The notes below the pieces were generated by a model. The model was given only the letters and a program-made list of their open reading frames with translations. It ran no database searches and was not told the origin of the DNA. Both the position numbers and the translations under genes were made by a program. 64,000 nucleotides of DNA from Paracoccaceae bacterium (GTDB lineage Bacteria > Pseudomonadota > Alphaproteobacteria > Rhodobacterales > Rhodobacteraceae), in contig WLWX01000001.1 in NCBI GenBank assembly GCA_012103375.1, positions 2,894,492 through 2,958,491 of the forward strand, given 5' to 3'. Of this stretch, positions 37,075 through 46,937 are shown one piece after another. Each line of letters starts with the position of its first letter. Within the stretch, counting starts at the first letter, position 1.

Positions 37075-37892
37075 GCCGACCGCTCCCGCAATCTTGGGTC
37101 CAGCATGTCACGAAGCCCGTCGCCCATCAGGTTCAGCCCCAGCACCGTCAGAATGATCGCGAAACCGGGAATCAGTGCCAGATGCGGCGCGATGCTAACC
37201 AGTGTCTGCGCGTCGGCCAGCATCCGCCCCCAGCTGGGCGTCGGCGGCTGCGCGCCAAGGCCGACATAGCTCAGCGCCGCCTCGGCGATGATCCCGATGG
37301 AGAACTGGATGGTGCCCTGCACGATAAGGATGTTGGCGATGTTGGGCAGGATGTGCTCGGCACTGATCCGCGCCGCGCCCTTGCCAGAAACCCGGGCCGC
37401 CAGGATGAATTCGCGGTTCCACAGCGGCAGCGCCGCGCCGCGCGTCATTCGCGTGAATACGGGGATGTTGAAGATGCCGATGGCGATGATCGCGTTGACG
37501 GCCGAGGCACCGAAGACCGCCGTGATCAGGATGGCGATGACCAGCGGCGGAAAGGCGAAGATCAGGTCGTTGCCGCGCATGATGACCTCGTCCAGCAGGC
37601 CACCGCGCCGCGCCGCCGCCGCCAGCCCCAGCGGCACACCGGCGAACATGCCGATGCCCACCGCGACCAATGCGACGGCGATTGAGGTGCGCGCGCCGAC
37701 CATGATCATCGTAAGAATGTCGCGCCCGAAATGATCCGTGCCCAGCAGATGCCCGTCGCCGGGGCGTTTCAGCTTGGCCGCGATGTCCAGAACCGTGTAA
37801 TCCGCAGGGGTCCAGACGAAAGAGATCAGCGCACCCAGGACAAATACACCCGTCAGGGCCGCTCCCAACGCAAGATTTCGGTTCCAGCGCAT
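37071..37892 (-). CDS. Peptide ABC transporter permease, DppC-like
   Basis: Inner-membrane permease of 273 residues. GTDHFGRDILTMIMVGARTSI is the family signature near residue 50, and the EAA loop that contacts the ATPase reads EFILAARVSGKGAARIS. About six hydrophobic segments. The start overlaps the stop of the upstream permease by one base (TGATG), and its stop overlaps the ATPase start. Confidence 0.94.
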   Translation of the reverse strand: MRWNRNLALGAALTGVFVLGALISFVWTPADYTVLDIAAKLKRPGDGHLLGTDHFGRDILTMIMVGARTSIAVALVAVGIGMFAGVPLGLAAAARRGGLLDEVIMRGNDLIFAFPPLVIAILITAVFGASAVNAIIAIGIFNIPVFTRMTRGAALPLWNREFILAARVSGKGAARISAEHILPNIANILIVQGTIQFSIGIIAEAALSYVGLGAQPPTPSWGRMLADAQTLVSIAPHLALIPGFAIILTVLGLNLMGDGLRDMLDPRLRERSA

Positions 37893-38839
37893 CAGGTGCG
37901 CCTTCTTAGGCGAGGATCAACCGCCGCATAGGCCAGATCGACCAGAAAATTCACGCAAATCACCGCGAATACCAGCAGCATGACCACCGATTCCACCACG
38001 ATCAGATCACGCTGACTGATGCTCTGAAACACCAGCCGTCCAAGGCCGGGCAGGAAGAACACCTGTTCGATGATGATCCCGCCCGCCAGCAGAAATGAGA
38101 ATTGCAGCCCCAGGATCGTCAGAACCGGGATCAGCGCGTTCCTGACCCCGTGCCGCCAAAGGGCCTGCCGCCGTGACAGGCCCTTGGCCCGCGCCGTGCG
38201 CATGAAATCCTCGCCCAGCATGTCCAGCAAGCTGGACCGCATGACCCTTGCGAGGATCGCGGCCTGCGGCAAGGCCAGCGAAATCGCGGGCAGCGTCAGC
38301 GCCTTCATGCCGCCCCAGAAGCCCTTGTCCCACCCCGGGAACCCTCCGGCGGAAAACCAGCGCAGATTGATGGCGAAGACCAGCACCATCATCATCGCGA
38401 ACCAGAAATTCGGCACCGCGACGCCCAATTGGGATAGCCCGATCACCGCCGTGTCCCCCGCCTTGCCACGACGGGACGCGGCGTAAATCCCCGCCGGAAA
38501 GGCGATCAGCGTGCTCAGCGTCAGCGCATAGACCGCCAGCGGCAGCGAAATCCACATCCGATCCGCAATCATCCCCGCCACCGGCGTGCGATAGGTATAG
38601 GACGTGCCGAAATCCAGCCGCACCAGCCCGCTGACCCAATCGAAATACCGCTGCACCGGCGGCACATCGAGGCCCAGTTCCCGCCGGAGCGCTGCAACCG
38701 TATCGGGCTGCGCGTTGATGCCCAGCATATAGCTTGCCGGGTCGCCCGGCGCGACCTCGACCACCAGGAAGATCACCAGCGAGGCGACGGCCAGGCTGAT
38801 GAGGAGTGAGGCAAGTCGGCGGAGGGTGTAGGCCAGCAT
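37892..38839 (-). CDS. Peptide ABC transporter permease, DppB-like
   Basis: First permease of the cluster, 315 residues, beginning MLAYTLRRLASLLISLAVASL and VVEVAPGDPA, with the EAA loop GEDFMRTARAKGLSRRQALWRHGVRNALIP and the C-terminal FLVDLAYAAVDPRLR. Upstream lies MITE copy B (80 bases away), not the binding-protein gene directly, so its transcription may depend on read-through past a terminator or on sequence in or next to the MITE. Confidence 0.94.
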   Translation of the reverse strand: MLAYTLRRLASLLISLAVASLVIFLVVEVAPGDPASYMLGINAQPDTVAALRRELGLDVPPVQRYFDWVSGLVRLDFGTSYTYRTPVAGMIADRMWISLPLAVYALTLSTLIAFPAGIYAASRRGKAGDTAVIGLSQLGVAVPNFWFAMMMVLVFAINLRWFSAGGFPGWDKGFWGGMKALTLPAISLALPQAAILARVMRSSLLDMLGEDFMRTARAKGLSRRQALWRHGVRNALIPVLTILGLQFSFLLAGGIIIEQVFFLPGLGRLVFQSISQRDLIVVESVVMLLVFAVICVNFLVDLAYAAVDPRLRRRT

Positions 38840-38918
38840 TCCGCGACACTAGGCGTGCGTGTGCGGAGCGTCCAGATGGGGTGACCCGCACTGGCCGGGG
38901 CCCAGCGTTTGTTAGGCC

Positions 38919-39136
38919 GATTGTGTTGAAAAACTCCGTTTTAGGGCCTGAACGATGATTTTTCTTTCCATGCAGCCCGATCCTAAATTTTTGGCGCGGG
39001 GGTCGGCCCAAATCGCCTACATGCGCTCACGCGCAGCCATGCGCTGTCTCGTGGTCAAAGCTTTCCGACTATTTCGCTTCATAGGTTTTCGCAAGAAATC
39101 CGCGACGCTCTGATTTCGGAGTTTTTCAACACAATC
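38919..39136 (+). mobile_element. 218-base MITE, copy B
   Basis: Same element as copy A, flanked by GGCC on both sides (38915-38918, 39137-39140). It lies between the DUF1203 gene and the first permease of the peptide transporter, that is, inside the transporter cluster upstream of the permeases. Confidence 0.93.
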
Positions 39137-39190
39137 GGCCCACTGCCGCCATTCAAATTTCCGCGCCGGCGCAACTTTTCGTGGTCAAAG

Positions 39191-39661
39191 TCAGTCCACC
39201 CGATGCACCGAGGCCGCGAAGCAACCTGGCTTTGCATTGTGAATATGGGCATAGGCAATGTCATCATTTTCAAATGCCGCGGCCAATTCCGTGGCGACTG
39301 CATCGCCTGGCACAACCTCGGCGTCGATCATCATGTGATCCTTGCCAAAGTATCGCAAGGACACCAAGCGCGTTCGAATAACCTCGGGCACTTCGTTGAC
39401 CGCAATCCGGGCTTGTTTGGCGTTCTCACGAACAAAAACGGCATGGCTGGCGCGGTAGGGGCTGTCTTCGGGCTGATGTTCATAGTTGAAAAGAATCACT
39501 CTCTCTCCGACCTCAGCATCCTGCATGCTGACACGGCAGGGCGTACCCGGTTTTGCAGTCACGATCTGCCGGCAGGCGTTTCGTGCCGCCAGCTCTGCGT
39601 CGGAAAGGCTGAAAAGATACGCAAACTCTTGCGCCTGAAGGGGTTTGATTTGAAAGTTCAT
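39191..39661 (-). CDS. DUF1203 domain protein
   Basis: Protein of 156 residues matching DUF1203: FAYLFSLSDAELAARNA, PGTPCRVSMQDAEVGERVILFNYEHQ, SPYRASHAVFVRE, and the late AAFENDDIAYAHIHNAKPGCFA. Function is unknown. It sits on the minus strand between the binding protein and the permeases of the peptide transporter, separated from the former by a terminator and from the latter by the MITE, so it is probably an independent or inserted gene rather than part of the transporter. Confidence 0.82.
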   Translation of the reverse strand: MNFQIKPLQAQEFAYLFSLSDAELAARNACRQIVTAKPGTPCRVSMQDAEVGERVILFNYEHQPEDSPYRASHAVFVRENAKQARIAVNEVPEVIRTRLVSLRYFGKDHMMIDAEVVPGDAVATELAAAFENDDIAYAHIHNAKPGCFAASVHRVD

Positions 39662-39855
39662 GCGCTGTGTCCTTCTGATTGCTTGGAAATGTGACTACCA
39701 AATCCAGGCAAGTCGGACCGACCCGTTACTTGCGCTTTCCTCTTAATGCGGACCACGCGACCAAGACGCTGGAACGGTTCAGGCAAAACACCCAAGAATG
39801 AAGGAGGCCGATTGAGGCGGCCAGGTTATGGCGTTCACAGGCTGGCCACCAACAT

Positions 39856-39907
39856 AAAAAAAGGCCCCGAAAACCGTAGCCTTTTCCATTCGTCGTGACT
39901 TGGGGCC
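39856..39907 (-). terminator. Terminator after the binding-protein gene
   Basis: On the minus strand GGGCC..(about 33 bases)..GGCCCC forms a stem whose arms are 39902-39907 and 39863-39868, followed by seven T (A at 39856-39862 on the plus strand). It begins at the stop codon of the binding-protein gene and would allow much more binding protein than permease, a common need in such systems. Confidence 0.7.
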
Positions 39908-41386
39908 TCACTCCGCCCAGTGAACCGCCGTCAGGTCAATCGCCTGGGTCGGCTGGTTTGCCCAGATGCCGACAACATCCGCCTTGGCCACCCCCAGCGA
40001 GGCAAGCTGGAACAGGAAGCCGTTGACGTAGTTCTCAGAGATGTTGCGCTGCGCGTCTGCCATCAAGGAATTGCGGGCATCCGGGTCTGTGGTTGAATTC
40101 AACTGATCCATGATCGCCACGAAATCCTCGGCCGCGTATTGGAAATAATAGTCCGGGTTGGCGTAGATATCGATATCCATCGGCTCGGTATGGCTAACGA
40201 TGGTCAGGCCGAAATCCTTGCCGCGGAACGCCTCTTCCAGCCATTGCGCCCATTCCAGGTTGGTGATCTCGGTCTCGATCCCCACGGCGCGCAGCTGGGC
40301 GGCGATGATCTCTCCGCCGCGGCGCGCATAGGATGGCGGCGGCAGCTTCAGCGTGGTGGTAAAGCCTTCAGCCAGACCCGCCTCGGCCAGCAAGGCCTTG
40401 GCCTTTTCGGGATCGTATTCGGAATTGCCCGTCAGATCGACGTAGGCCGGGTTGTGCGGCGCGAAATGGGTGCCGATGGGCGTGCCATAGCCGAACATCG
40501 CCCCGTCGATGATCGCCTGACGGTCAATCGCATGGGTGATCGCCTGACGCACCAGGATGTTATCCATCGGCGGCAATTTGTTGTTGATCGCCAAAATCGT
40601 CTCGCCCTCGGTCGAGCCGACAAGCACCTGAAAGCGCGGGTCTGCATCGAACTGGGGCAGGTTTTCCGGGGCGGGGAAGTTGATGAACACGTCAAGGTCT
40701 TCGGCCATCATGGCACCAAATGCCGCCGTCGGATCGCTGATGAACTTGAAGGTCGCAGCCTCCAGCTTGGCTGGTTCACCCCAATAATCATCGTTGCGCA
40801 CAATCTCGATCCGGTCACCCTGCACCCAGTCCGAGAATTTGAATGCGCCGGTCCCAACAGGGTTCGAGGCGATGGTTTCGATGCTTTCGGGGGCCACGAT
40901 TACAGCGTCGCCCCAGGCCATGTTGAACAGGAAATTGCCGTTCTGCTCAGCCAGCGTGACCTGTACGGTCAGCGGGTCGATCACGGTCACATCGGTGATC
41001 CCGACAAACCGCGCTTTCTGTGCGTTGGTGCTGTCTTCGGCCCGCGCCCGGTCCAGACTGAACTTCACATCTTCGGCGTCCATGGACGTTCCGTCGTGAA
41101 ATCTGACCCCGTCGTGCAGCTTGAACGTATAGGTCAGCCCGTCTTCCGAAATCTCCCAACTTTCGGCAAGCCCGGCCACGACGGAACCGTCGGCCATGAA
41201 GCGGGTCAAGCCTTCAAAAACATTGGAATAGACGACCTGATCAATTGCCGCAGCAGCAGCGCTGGTCGGATCCAGGTGGGGCGGTTCCAATTGAATCCCG
41301 ACAGAGATCGCGTTTTGCGCCTGCGCGACGCCCGCACTCAGCGCGACGGCAGCGGCCAGAGTTGCGGCTTTTGCGGAAATTCTCAT
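39908..41386 (-). CDS. Extracellular solute-binding protein, family 5 (peptide type)
   Basis: Periplasmic binding protein of 492 residues for an oligopeptide or similar ligand. The signal peptide is MRISAKAATLAAAVALSAGVAQA. Family 5 hallmarks are LTYTFKLHDGVRFHDGTSMDAEDVKFSLDR, VGTGAFKFSDW, IGTHFAPHNPAY and YDPEKAKALLAEAGL. I use ATG 41386 rather than GTG 41395 because it starts the signal peptide and is preceded by AGGGGGTGA. It follows the M20 peptidase gene by 27 bases in the same direction. Confidence 0.94.
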   Translation of the reverse strand: MRISAKAATLAAAVALSAGVAQAQNAISVGIQLEPPHLDPTSAAAAAIDQVVYSNVFEGLTRFMADGSVVAGLAESWEISEDGLTYTFKLHDGVRFHDGTSMDAEDVKFSLDRARAEDSTNAQKARFVGITDVTVIDPLTVQVTLAEQNGNFLFNMAWGDAVIVAPESIETIASNPVGTGAFKFSDWVQGDRIEIVRNDDYWGEPAKLEAATFKFISDPTAAFGAMMAEDLDVFINFPAPENLPQFDADPRFQVLVGSTEGETILAINNKLPPMDNILVRQAITHAIDRQAIIDGAMFGYGTPIGTHFAPHNPAYVDLTGNSEYDPEKAKALLAEAGLAEGFTTTLKLPPPSYARRGGEIIAAQLRAVGIETEITNLEWAQWLEEAFRGKDFGLTIVSHTEPMDIDIYANPDYYFQYAAEDFVAIMDQLNSTTDPDARNSLMADAQRNISENYVNGFLFQLASLGVAKADVVGIWANQPTQAIDLTAVHWAE

Positions 41387-41413
41387 GTCTTTCACCCCCT
41401 TGGTGTGTTCAGT

Positions 41414-42715
41414 TCATCCATCATTCGGCGTCAGCAACGCGATCAGGCTGTGCCCCATCACTTGCGCCGAAGTCATCATGTCATCTACCCCGATCCATTC
41501 ATCGGGTTTATGGGCCAGTTCAAGAATCCCCGGACCATAGGCGATACAGTTTTTCAACTTGCCGATGCGGTCAATGTGTTTCTGGTCATATGACCCCGGA
41601 GAGGCGACATATTCCGGTGATTTGCCTGTCACATCACGGATCGCCCGGTCGACGGTGGTGACAATCGGCGCGGTCTTGTCGGTCATCGACGGGATGACCC
41701 GGTTCAACTCGGTCAACTTATAGTCAAAGTCGGGCCGGGTGGCTTTCAGCCCGTCCAGCAGGCCGGTCACCTCGGCGGCGACCCCATCGGCGTCTTCCTC
41801 GATCAGGAAGCGGCGGTCGATGATGATCCGGCAGCTGTCGGGAACGCAGTGGCTTGGCAGGGCGTTGCTCTCCTCGTCCGGTTCGCTCTGACCGCCGTGG
41901 ATCGAGTTGATGTTCATTGTCGATGACCGCGCGCCTTCGGGGACCACCGGCATTTCGGTGCGCCGCGCTGCCATCGCCGGAAACAGATCGGTTTCGAAGC
42001 TATCCAGCACCGCGCCCATGTGACGCACCGCGCAATCGCCCAGAAACGGCATCGAGCCATGGGCGATTTCGCCAAATGTTTCGATCTCGGCCCACCACCC
42101 ACCGCGATGGCCCAGGCAAATGCGGTCGGGGTTCAACGGTTCGGGAATAATGACGTGCTGTACGCGGTCTGGATCAAAATACCCAAGCTCAGCCAGATGG
42201 GCGACACCGCCATAGCCGCCGGATTCCTCATCCGCCGTGCCGGAAATCTCGATCGCGCCGGCATAGTCCGGGTATTCTTCGATGAAGGCTTCCGCGGCTA
42301 CGATCGAAGCCGCAAGCCCGCCCTTCATGTCGCAGGCGCCGCGTCCATAAATACGCCCGTCCTTCAACTCGGCCCCGAAGGGATCGAATGTCCAGCCTGC
42401 GCCGACCTCGACCACATCTGTATGGCTGTTGAAATGCACGCAGTCGCCGGCGCGCTTGCCCTCGTGCCGGGCGATGATATTCCAACGCGGGTAAGCATCG
42501 CTGTCACCCGGCGCGCCGGTGGCGCGTTCGAATATGCAATGAAAACCGCGTTTCCTGAGGCGGCGTTCCAGATAGTCACAGATCGCGTGGTAATTCTCAC
42601 CCGGCGGGTTGAGCGTCGGGATGCGGATCAGATCCTGCGTCAGTTCGATCAGGTTGTCGCGTTTGCCTGCGATACGGGTCGAAAGGGCGTCTGATTGCGA
42701 CAAGGCGGAGTCCAT
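41414..42715 (-). CDS. M20 family metallopeptidase (ArgE/DapE-like)
   Basis: Zinc hydrolase of 433 residues that would cleave an N-acyl amino acid or short peptide in the cytosol. Metal and catalytic sites are visible: [12 protein letters not shown], the bridging Asp in [11 protein letters not shown], the general base Glu in [12 protein letters not shown], and a late His in [11 protein letters not shown]. First gene of the peptide cluster; together with the binding protein, permeases, GNAT and aldehyde dehydrogenase it suggests import of a modified amino acid or peptide, deacylation, and oxidation of an aldehyde. Divergent from hisB. Confidence 0.9.
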   Translation of the reverse strand: MDSALSQSDALSTRIAGKRDNLIELTQDLIRIPTLNPPGENYHAICDYLERRLRKRGFHCIFERATGAPGDSDAYPRWNIIARHEGKRAGDCVHFNSHTDVVEVGAGWTFDPFGAELKDGRIYGRGACDMKGGLAASIVAAEAFIEEYPDYAGAIEISGTADEESGGYGGVAHLAELGYFDPDRVQHVIIPEPLNPDRICLGHRGGWWAEIETFGEIAHGSMPFLGDCAVRHMGAVLDSFETDLFPAMAARRTEMPVVPEGARSSTMNINSIHGGQSEPDEESNALPSHCVPDSCRIIIDRRFLIEEDADGVAAEVTGLLDGLKATRPDFDYKLTELNRVIPSMTDKTAPIVTTVDRAIRDVTGKSPEYVASPGSYDQKHIDRIGKLKNCIAYGPGILELAHKPDEWIGVDDMMTSAQVMGHSLIALLTPNDG

Positions 42716-42932
42716 GCAGTGCCTATCTGGGGGGCAGGGTCATTGCCGCCATACTAGGCCAGATAATGCCGGAACGAAATGGCACAATCCGCAATGCCGC
42801 TCGCTTGATACGAAGATTGAACCGCGACGTACTCCCCCTCGACTTAAGCGTATGAACACGCGCGATCAAAGGCCCTTTCGCAGGCAGGGCCACTTCCCTA
42901 TAACCGCGCCCGAGCGAAGGCGGAGATTTCCC

Positions 42933-43520
42933 ATGCGGCAGGCAACCCTCACCCGAAAGACATCCGAAACCGATATCAGCGTCGAACTGATCCTGGACGG
43001 CATTGGCCGGTTCTATAATGCCACCGGTGTCGGCTTCTTCGATCACATGCTGGATCAACTGGCCAAACACGCGATGATCGACCTGAAAGTTCGCGCCGAA
43101 GGTGACACCCATATCGACGATCATCACACGGTCGAAGATGTGGGCATTACCATCGGTCAGGCATTGAAAGAGGCACTGGCGGACAAGCGCGGCATCACCC
43201 GCTATGGCGAATGCAGCCTGCCGATGGATGATGCGCTGGTTCGGGTGGCTCTGGACCTGTCGGGGCGATCCTACCTGGTCTGGAATGTCGAATTCCCAAC
43301 CGCCAAGATCGGTGATTTTGACACGGAACTGGTGCGCGAATTCTTCCAGGCGCTGACCTCGAACGCGGGCCTGACCCTGCACGTCGATCTGGCGCATGGG
43401 CTGAACAGCCACCACATCGCCGAAGCCGCCTTCAAGGCCGTGGCCCATGCGCTGCGTCAGGCAGTTGCGGTGGATGAACGTAAACAGGGCGAGATCCCGT
43501 CGACCAAAGGCGCGCTGTAA
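42933..43520 (+). CDS. hisB: Imidazoleglycerol-phosphate dehydratase
   Basis: Converts imidazoleglycerol phosphate to imidazoleacetol phosphate in histidine synthesis. The 195-residue monofunctional form has the manganese-binding repeats [14 protein letters not shown] and [12 protein letters not shown] near the N-terminus and [17 protein letters not shown] near the C-terminus. ATG 42933 follows GGAG; longer upstream frames extend into the divergent promoter region and are not supported. hisH starts five bases after the stop. Confidence 0.97.
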   Translation: MRQATLTRKTSETDISVELILDGIGRFYNATGVGFFDHMLDQLAKHAMIDLKVRAEGDTHIDDHHTVEDVGITIGQALKEALADKRGITRYGECSLPMDDALVRVALDLSGRSYLVWNVEFPTAKIGDFDTELVREFFQALTSNAGLTLHVDLAHGLNSHHIAEAAFKAVAHALRQAVAVDERKQGEIPSTKGAL

Positions 43521-43524
43521 CTCC

Positions 43525-44163
43525 GTGACCACAGCTCTGATCGACTATGACAGCGGCAATCTGCACTCGGCCGAGAAAGCGTTCCAGCGCATGGCGGCCG
43601 AGGTTGGCGCGGGCGAGGTGGTCGTCACCTCGGACGCCGAGGTCGTGGCGCGTGCGGATCGCATCGTGCTGCCGGGCGACGGCGCCTTTCCCGCCTGCCA
43701 CGCGGCCCTGACCGGACGGTCGGGCCTTTACGCCGCGATGGTCGAGGCGGTCGAGGGCAAGGGCCGTCCGTTCATGGGCATCTGCGTGGGCATGCAACTG
43801 ATGGCGACGCAGGGCCTGGAATATACCCCGACCGCTGGACTGGACTGGATTGATGGGACGGTGGATCGGATCGAGCCGGACGATCCCTCGCTAAAGATCC
43901 CGCACATGGGTTGGAACGATCTGGTCATCGACGCGCCCCACCCGGTGCTGGAAGGGATCAGCACCGGCGATCACGCCTATTTCGTGCACTCCTACCAAAT
44001 GCTGGTCGGTGATCCCGCACAGCTTCTGGCGCATTGCGACTATGGCGGCCCGGTTACGGCGGTTGTGGGAACGGGCAACCGGATCGGCACGCAGTTCCAC
44101 CCCGAGAAAAGCCAGGCGGCAGGCCTGCGCATCATCGCAAACTTCCTGCGTTGGCGACCCTAA
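43525..44163 (+). CDS. hisH: Imidazole glycerol phosphate synthase subunit HisH
   Basis: Glutaminase subunit that feeds ammonia to HisF. GTG start at 43525 begins VTTALIDYDSGNLHSAEKAF, as in the family. The nucleophile lies in MGICVGMQLMA, and the His/Glu of the triad in GTQFHPEKSQ. The 212-residue frame ends ANFLRWRP, which is the normal family end. IS630 copy 4 is inserted exactly in the stop codon: the original TAG is now TAA supplied by the target TA plus the first base of the element. The protein should be unchanged, but hisA and hisF are not adjacent. Confidence 0.96.
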   Translation: MTTALIDYDSGNLHSAEKAFQRMAAEVGAGEVVVTSDAEVVARADRIVLPGDGAFPACHAALTGRSGLYAAMVEAVEGKGRPFMGICVGMQLMATQGLEYTPTAGLDWIDGTVDRIEPDDPSLKIPHMGWNDLVIDAPHPVLEGISTGDHAYFVHSYQMLVGDPAQLLAHCDYGGPVTAVVGTGNRIGTQFHPEKSQAAGLRIIANFLRWRP

Positions 44164-45217
44164 AGCGTTTCGACATTAACCTGAGACATATCCGGCGGCC
44201 TTAAAGTAGTTCCAGCATTCTACTGGGTCGTAGAGATCGCAGATTGCTCCGATTGCTTCGAAGACCTGGGTAAAGGACCTGGCCCCGATCCGTCGCAAAT
44301 GGGCTTTCAGTTTAGAGAAGGCCTGCTCGATGGGATTCAGGTCGGGCGAGTACGGTGGCAGGTAAAGGAACCAGCAGCCGTGATTGCGTAAAGCCTGCGT
44401 CGCCTCCTTATTCCGGTGGGTTGCCAGGTTGTCGAGAATGACGACAGTGCCGGGGTTGATCTCGGGGACCAGCACTTCGCGGATGTAGGCCGCGAAGGCG
44501 GGGCCATCTATCGCTCCCTTGATGACCCAAGGTGCGATCAGCGCGCCTTGGGTCAGGCCCGCGATCAAGGTTTGGGTTCCCCAGCTTCCGAAGGGCGCAT
44601 CCATCGTCAGGCGCTTACCGCGCTTGGCTCTGCCGCGTAGGCGCGTGAGGTTTGTCTTCACTGCGGTTTCGTCAATAAAGACAACGCGCTCAGGAAAGGT
44701 CGCAATGGCTGGCGAGCGGTATCTGAACCAGTCGGCCCGTTGCTGCCTTACCTTGGCGCGGCGGCGCTCGGTTGCGACCAGCGACTTTTTTTGTACGTGA
44801 AGCCGAGCCGGGACAGAAGGTTGGCGATGGAGGAGTGATGCACCCGCACACCCTCTGCATCGGCCAGCGCATTACGCAACTCAAAGAGCGTGATGTCAGG
44901 GTCTTGTGCGATCAACTCCTCAAAGAATTCCCGATGCGGAGCCAGCTTTCCCTTGCCGCGCGGCGGTCCCTGCCGGGCAGGTTCCGCATGACCCTTCATC
45001 CTCACCTGACGCGCCCACCGCGCGCCTGTGGCAGGCGACAGCTTCAACCGCAACGCCGCCGCGCGCCCGCTCAACCCTTCTTCAATGTATCTCTGAAACC
45101 GTATCCGAAGCGCAGATGGCAAAGGTGCTGACATGATCCATCCTCCCAAACAGGATGAATCACAGATCAGGTCTCAAGGGAATCCCTCGCGATTCAGGTT
45201 CAAGCCGAAACGCTTTA
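44161..45217 (-). mobile_element. IS630-family insertion sequence, copy 4 (reverse)
   Basis: Complete element in the opposite orientation, between TA at 44161-44162 and TA at 45216-45217. It sits inside the hisH stop codon and directly upstream of the transketolase-like pseudogene. Joining the flanks across a single TA gives CGACCC-TAG, an intact hisH end, consistent with simple insertion rather than rearrangement. Confidence 0.95.
44176..45134 (-). CDS. IS630 transposase, two frames, copy 4
   Basis: Minus-strand copy of the transposase: the first frame runs 45134 to 44748, the DDE frame ends at 44176, and the A7 slip site lies at 44786-44792. Same catalytic residues and ribosome binding site as copy 1. 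Confidence 0.9.
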
Positions 45218-46080
45218 GTATACCGCAATGATCAGATCCAATCCCGGAAGAGCGCCTTGAGCCACCTGAAAACCATCGAACAACGCCTGCTGTGGCTGTC
45301 ACACTGGATGATCCACAATGCCAACCACATTCGCCCCAAAACGGATGGGATCAAGATCGGCGGGCATCAGGCCAGCTCGGCCTCGATGGTGTCGATCATG
45401 ACGGCGCTGTATTTTTCGGCCCTCAAGCCTGAAGACCGCGTTGCGGTCAAACCCCATGCCAGCCCGGTGTTTCACGCGATGCAATACCTGATGGGCAATC
45501 TGGACCGCGAACGGATGGAGAATTTTCGCGGCTTTGGCGGCGTGCAATCTTATCCCAGCCGCACCAAGGATGTGGATGACGTGGATTTTTCGACCGGGTC
45601 TGTCGGGCTTGGCGTTGCGATCACGTCGTTTGCGTCGCTCATTCAGGACTACATCGCGGCCAAGGACTGGGGACAGGATGCGCCCATGGGCCGGATGGTG
45701 GCGCTGGTTGGCGATGCCGAGCTGGACGAGGGCAATATCTATGAATGCCTGCAAGAGGGCTGGAAAAACGGCCTGCGCAATTGCTGGTGGATCATCGACT
45801 ATAACCGTCAGTCGCTGGACGGTATCGTGCGTGAGGGCCTGTTTGAATGGGTCGAGAAAATCTTCGACGTGTTCGGCTGGGATGTCGTGCGGATCAAGCA
45901 TGGCACGCTGCAACGCGCGGCCTTTGCAGAACCCGGTGGCGAGCGCTTGCGCGGCTGGATAGACGCCTGCCCGAACCAGGATTATTCGGCACTGACCTTC
46001 ATGGACGGTGCCGTCTGGCGCGAACGGTTGATGGATGATCTTGGCGATCAGGGCGATGTCTCAGCGCTGATAGATAAGCG

Positions 46081-46100
46081 CAGCGACGCGCAGCGACGCG
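46081..46100 (+). repeat. 10-base tandem duplication causing a frameshift
   Basis: CAGCGACGCG occurs twice in direct succession inside the transketolase-like pseudogene. With one unit the reading is DKRSDAQLAELM; with two the frame shifts and soon stops. Confidence 0.9.
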
Positions 46101-46719
46101 CAGCTGGCCGAACTGATGGAGAACCTTGGCGGCAACTGTGTCGAGACCATGGACGAGGTTTTTGCAAGCATCGACCATGACCGCCCGACCTGCTTTCTGG
46201 CCTATACGATCAAATGCTGGGGCACGCCGATTGCCGGGCATAAGGACAATCACGGCGGGCTGATGAACAAGACTCAGATGGCCGAATGGCAGGCGCATAT
46301 GGGCGTGGCCGAGGGCCAGGAATGGGAGCCTTTGGCAACCATCGAAGACCGCGATGCGTTCACGGCATTCCTTGATCAGGTGCCGTTCTTTGCCAAGGGC
46401 AGGCGGCGGTTTGGCGACGCGCGTCTGGACGTCCCTGCGATTGACATTGATACCGCAAAAGAAACCTCGACCCAGATGGCCTTCGGCAAAATCCTCGACG
46501 AGTTGTCGAAGGGTGACAGCGACCTGGCGGCGCGGATCGTGACAACCTCGCCCGATGTGACCGGCACCACCAATCTTGGGCCATGGGTGAACCGGCGCAA
46601 GCTGTTCGCCCGTGAAACGCAGGCCGATGCGTTCATTGAAAACCGCATCCCGTCCACCGCGAATTGGGAATTCACGCCGAACGGCCAGCATATTGAATTG
46701 GGCATCGCCGAGATGAACC

Positions 46720-46937
46720 GATTGTGTTGAAAAACTCCGTTTTAGGGCCTGAACGATGATTTTTCTTTCCATGCAGCCCGATCCTAAATTTTTGGCGCGG
46801 GGGTCGGCCCAAATCGCCTACATGCGCTCACGCGCAGCCATGCGCTGTCTCGTGGTCAAAGCTTTCCGACTATTTCGCTTCATAGGTTTTCGCAAGAAAT
46901 CCGCGACGCTCTGATTTCGGAGTTTTTCAACACAATC
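46720..46937 (+). mobile_element. 218-base MITE, copy C
   Basis: Same element as copy A, with target duplication AACC (46716-46719 and 46938-46941). It splits the transketolase-like gene; excising it with one AACC rejoins the conserved AEMNLMLLLGAAGLSH sequence. Confidence 0.95.

Noticed and set aside
40139..41593. 484-codon open frame opposite the peptide-binding protein
   Set aside because: Antisense to a binding protein with signal peptide and family motifs; no domain seen.
46081..46100. Programmed frameshift in the transketolase-like gene
   Set aside because: The exact 10-base tandem duplication is a simple mutation, there is no slippery site, and the gene is also cut by a MITE.
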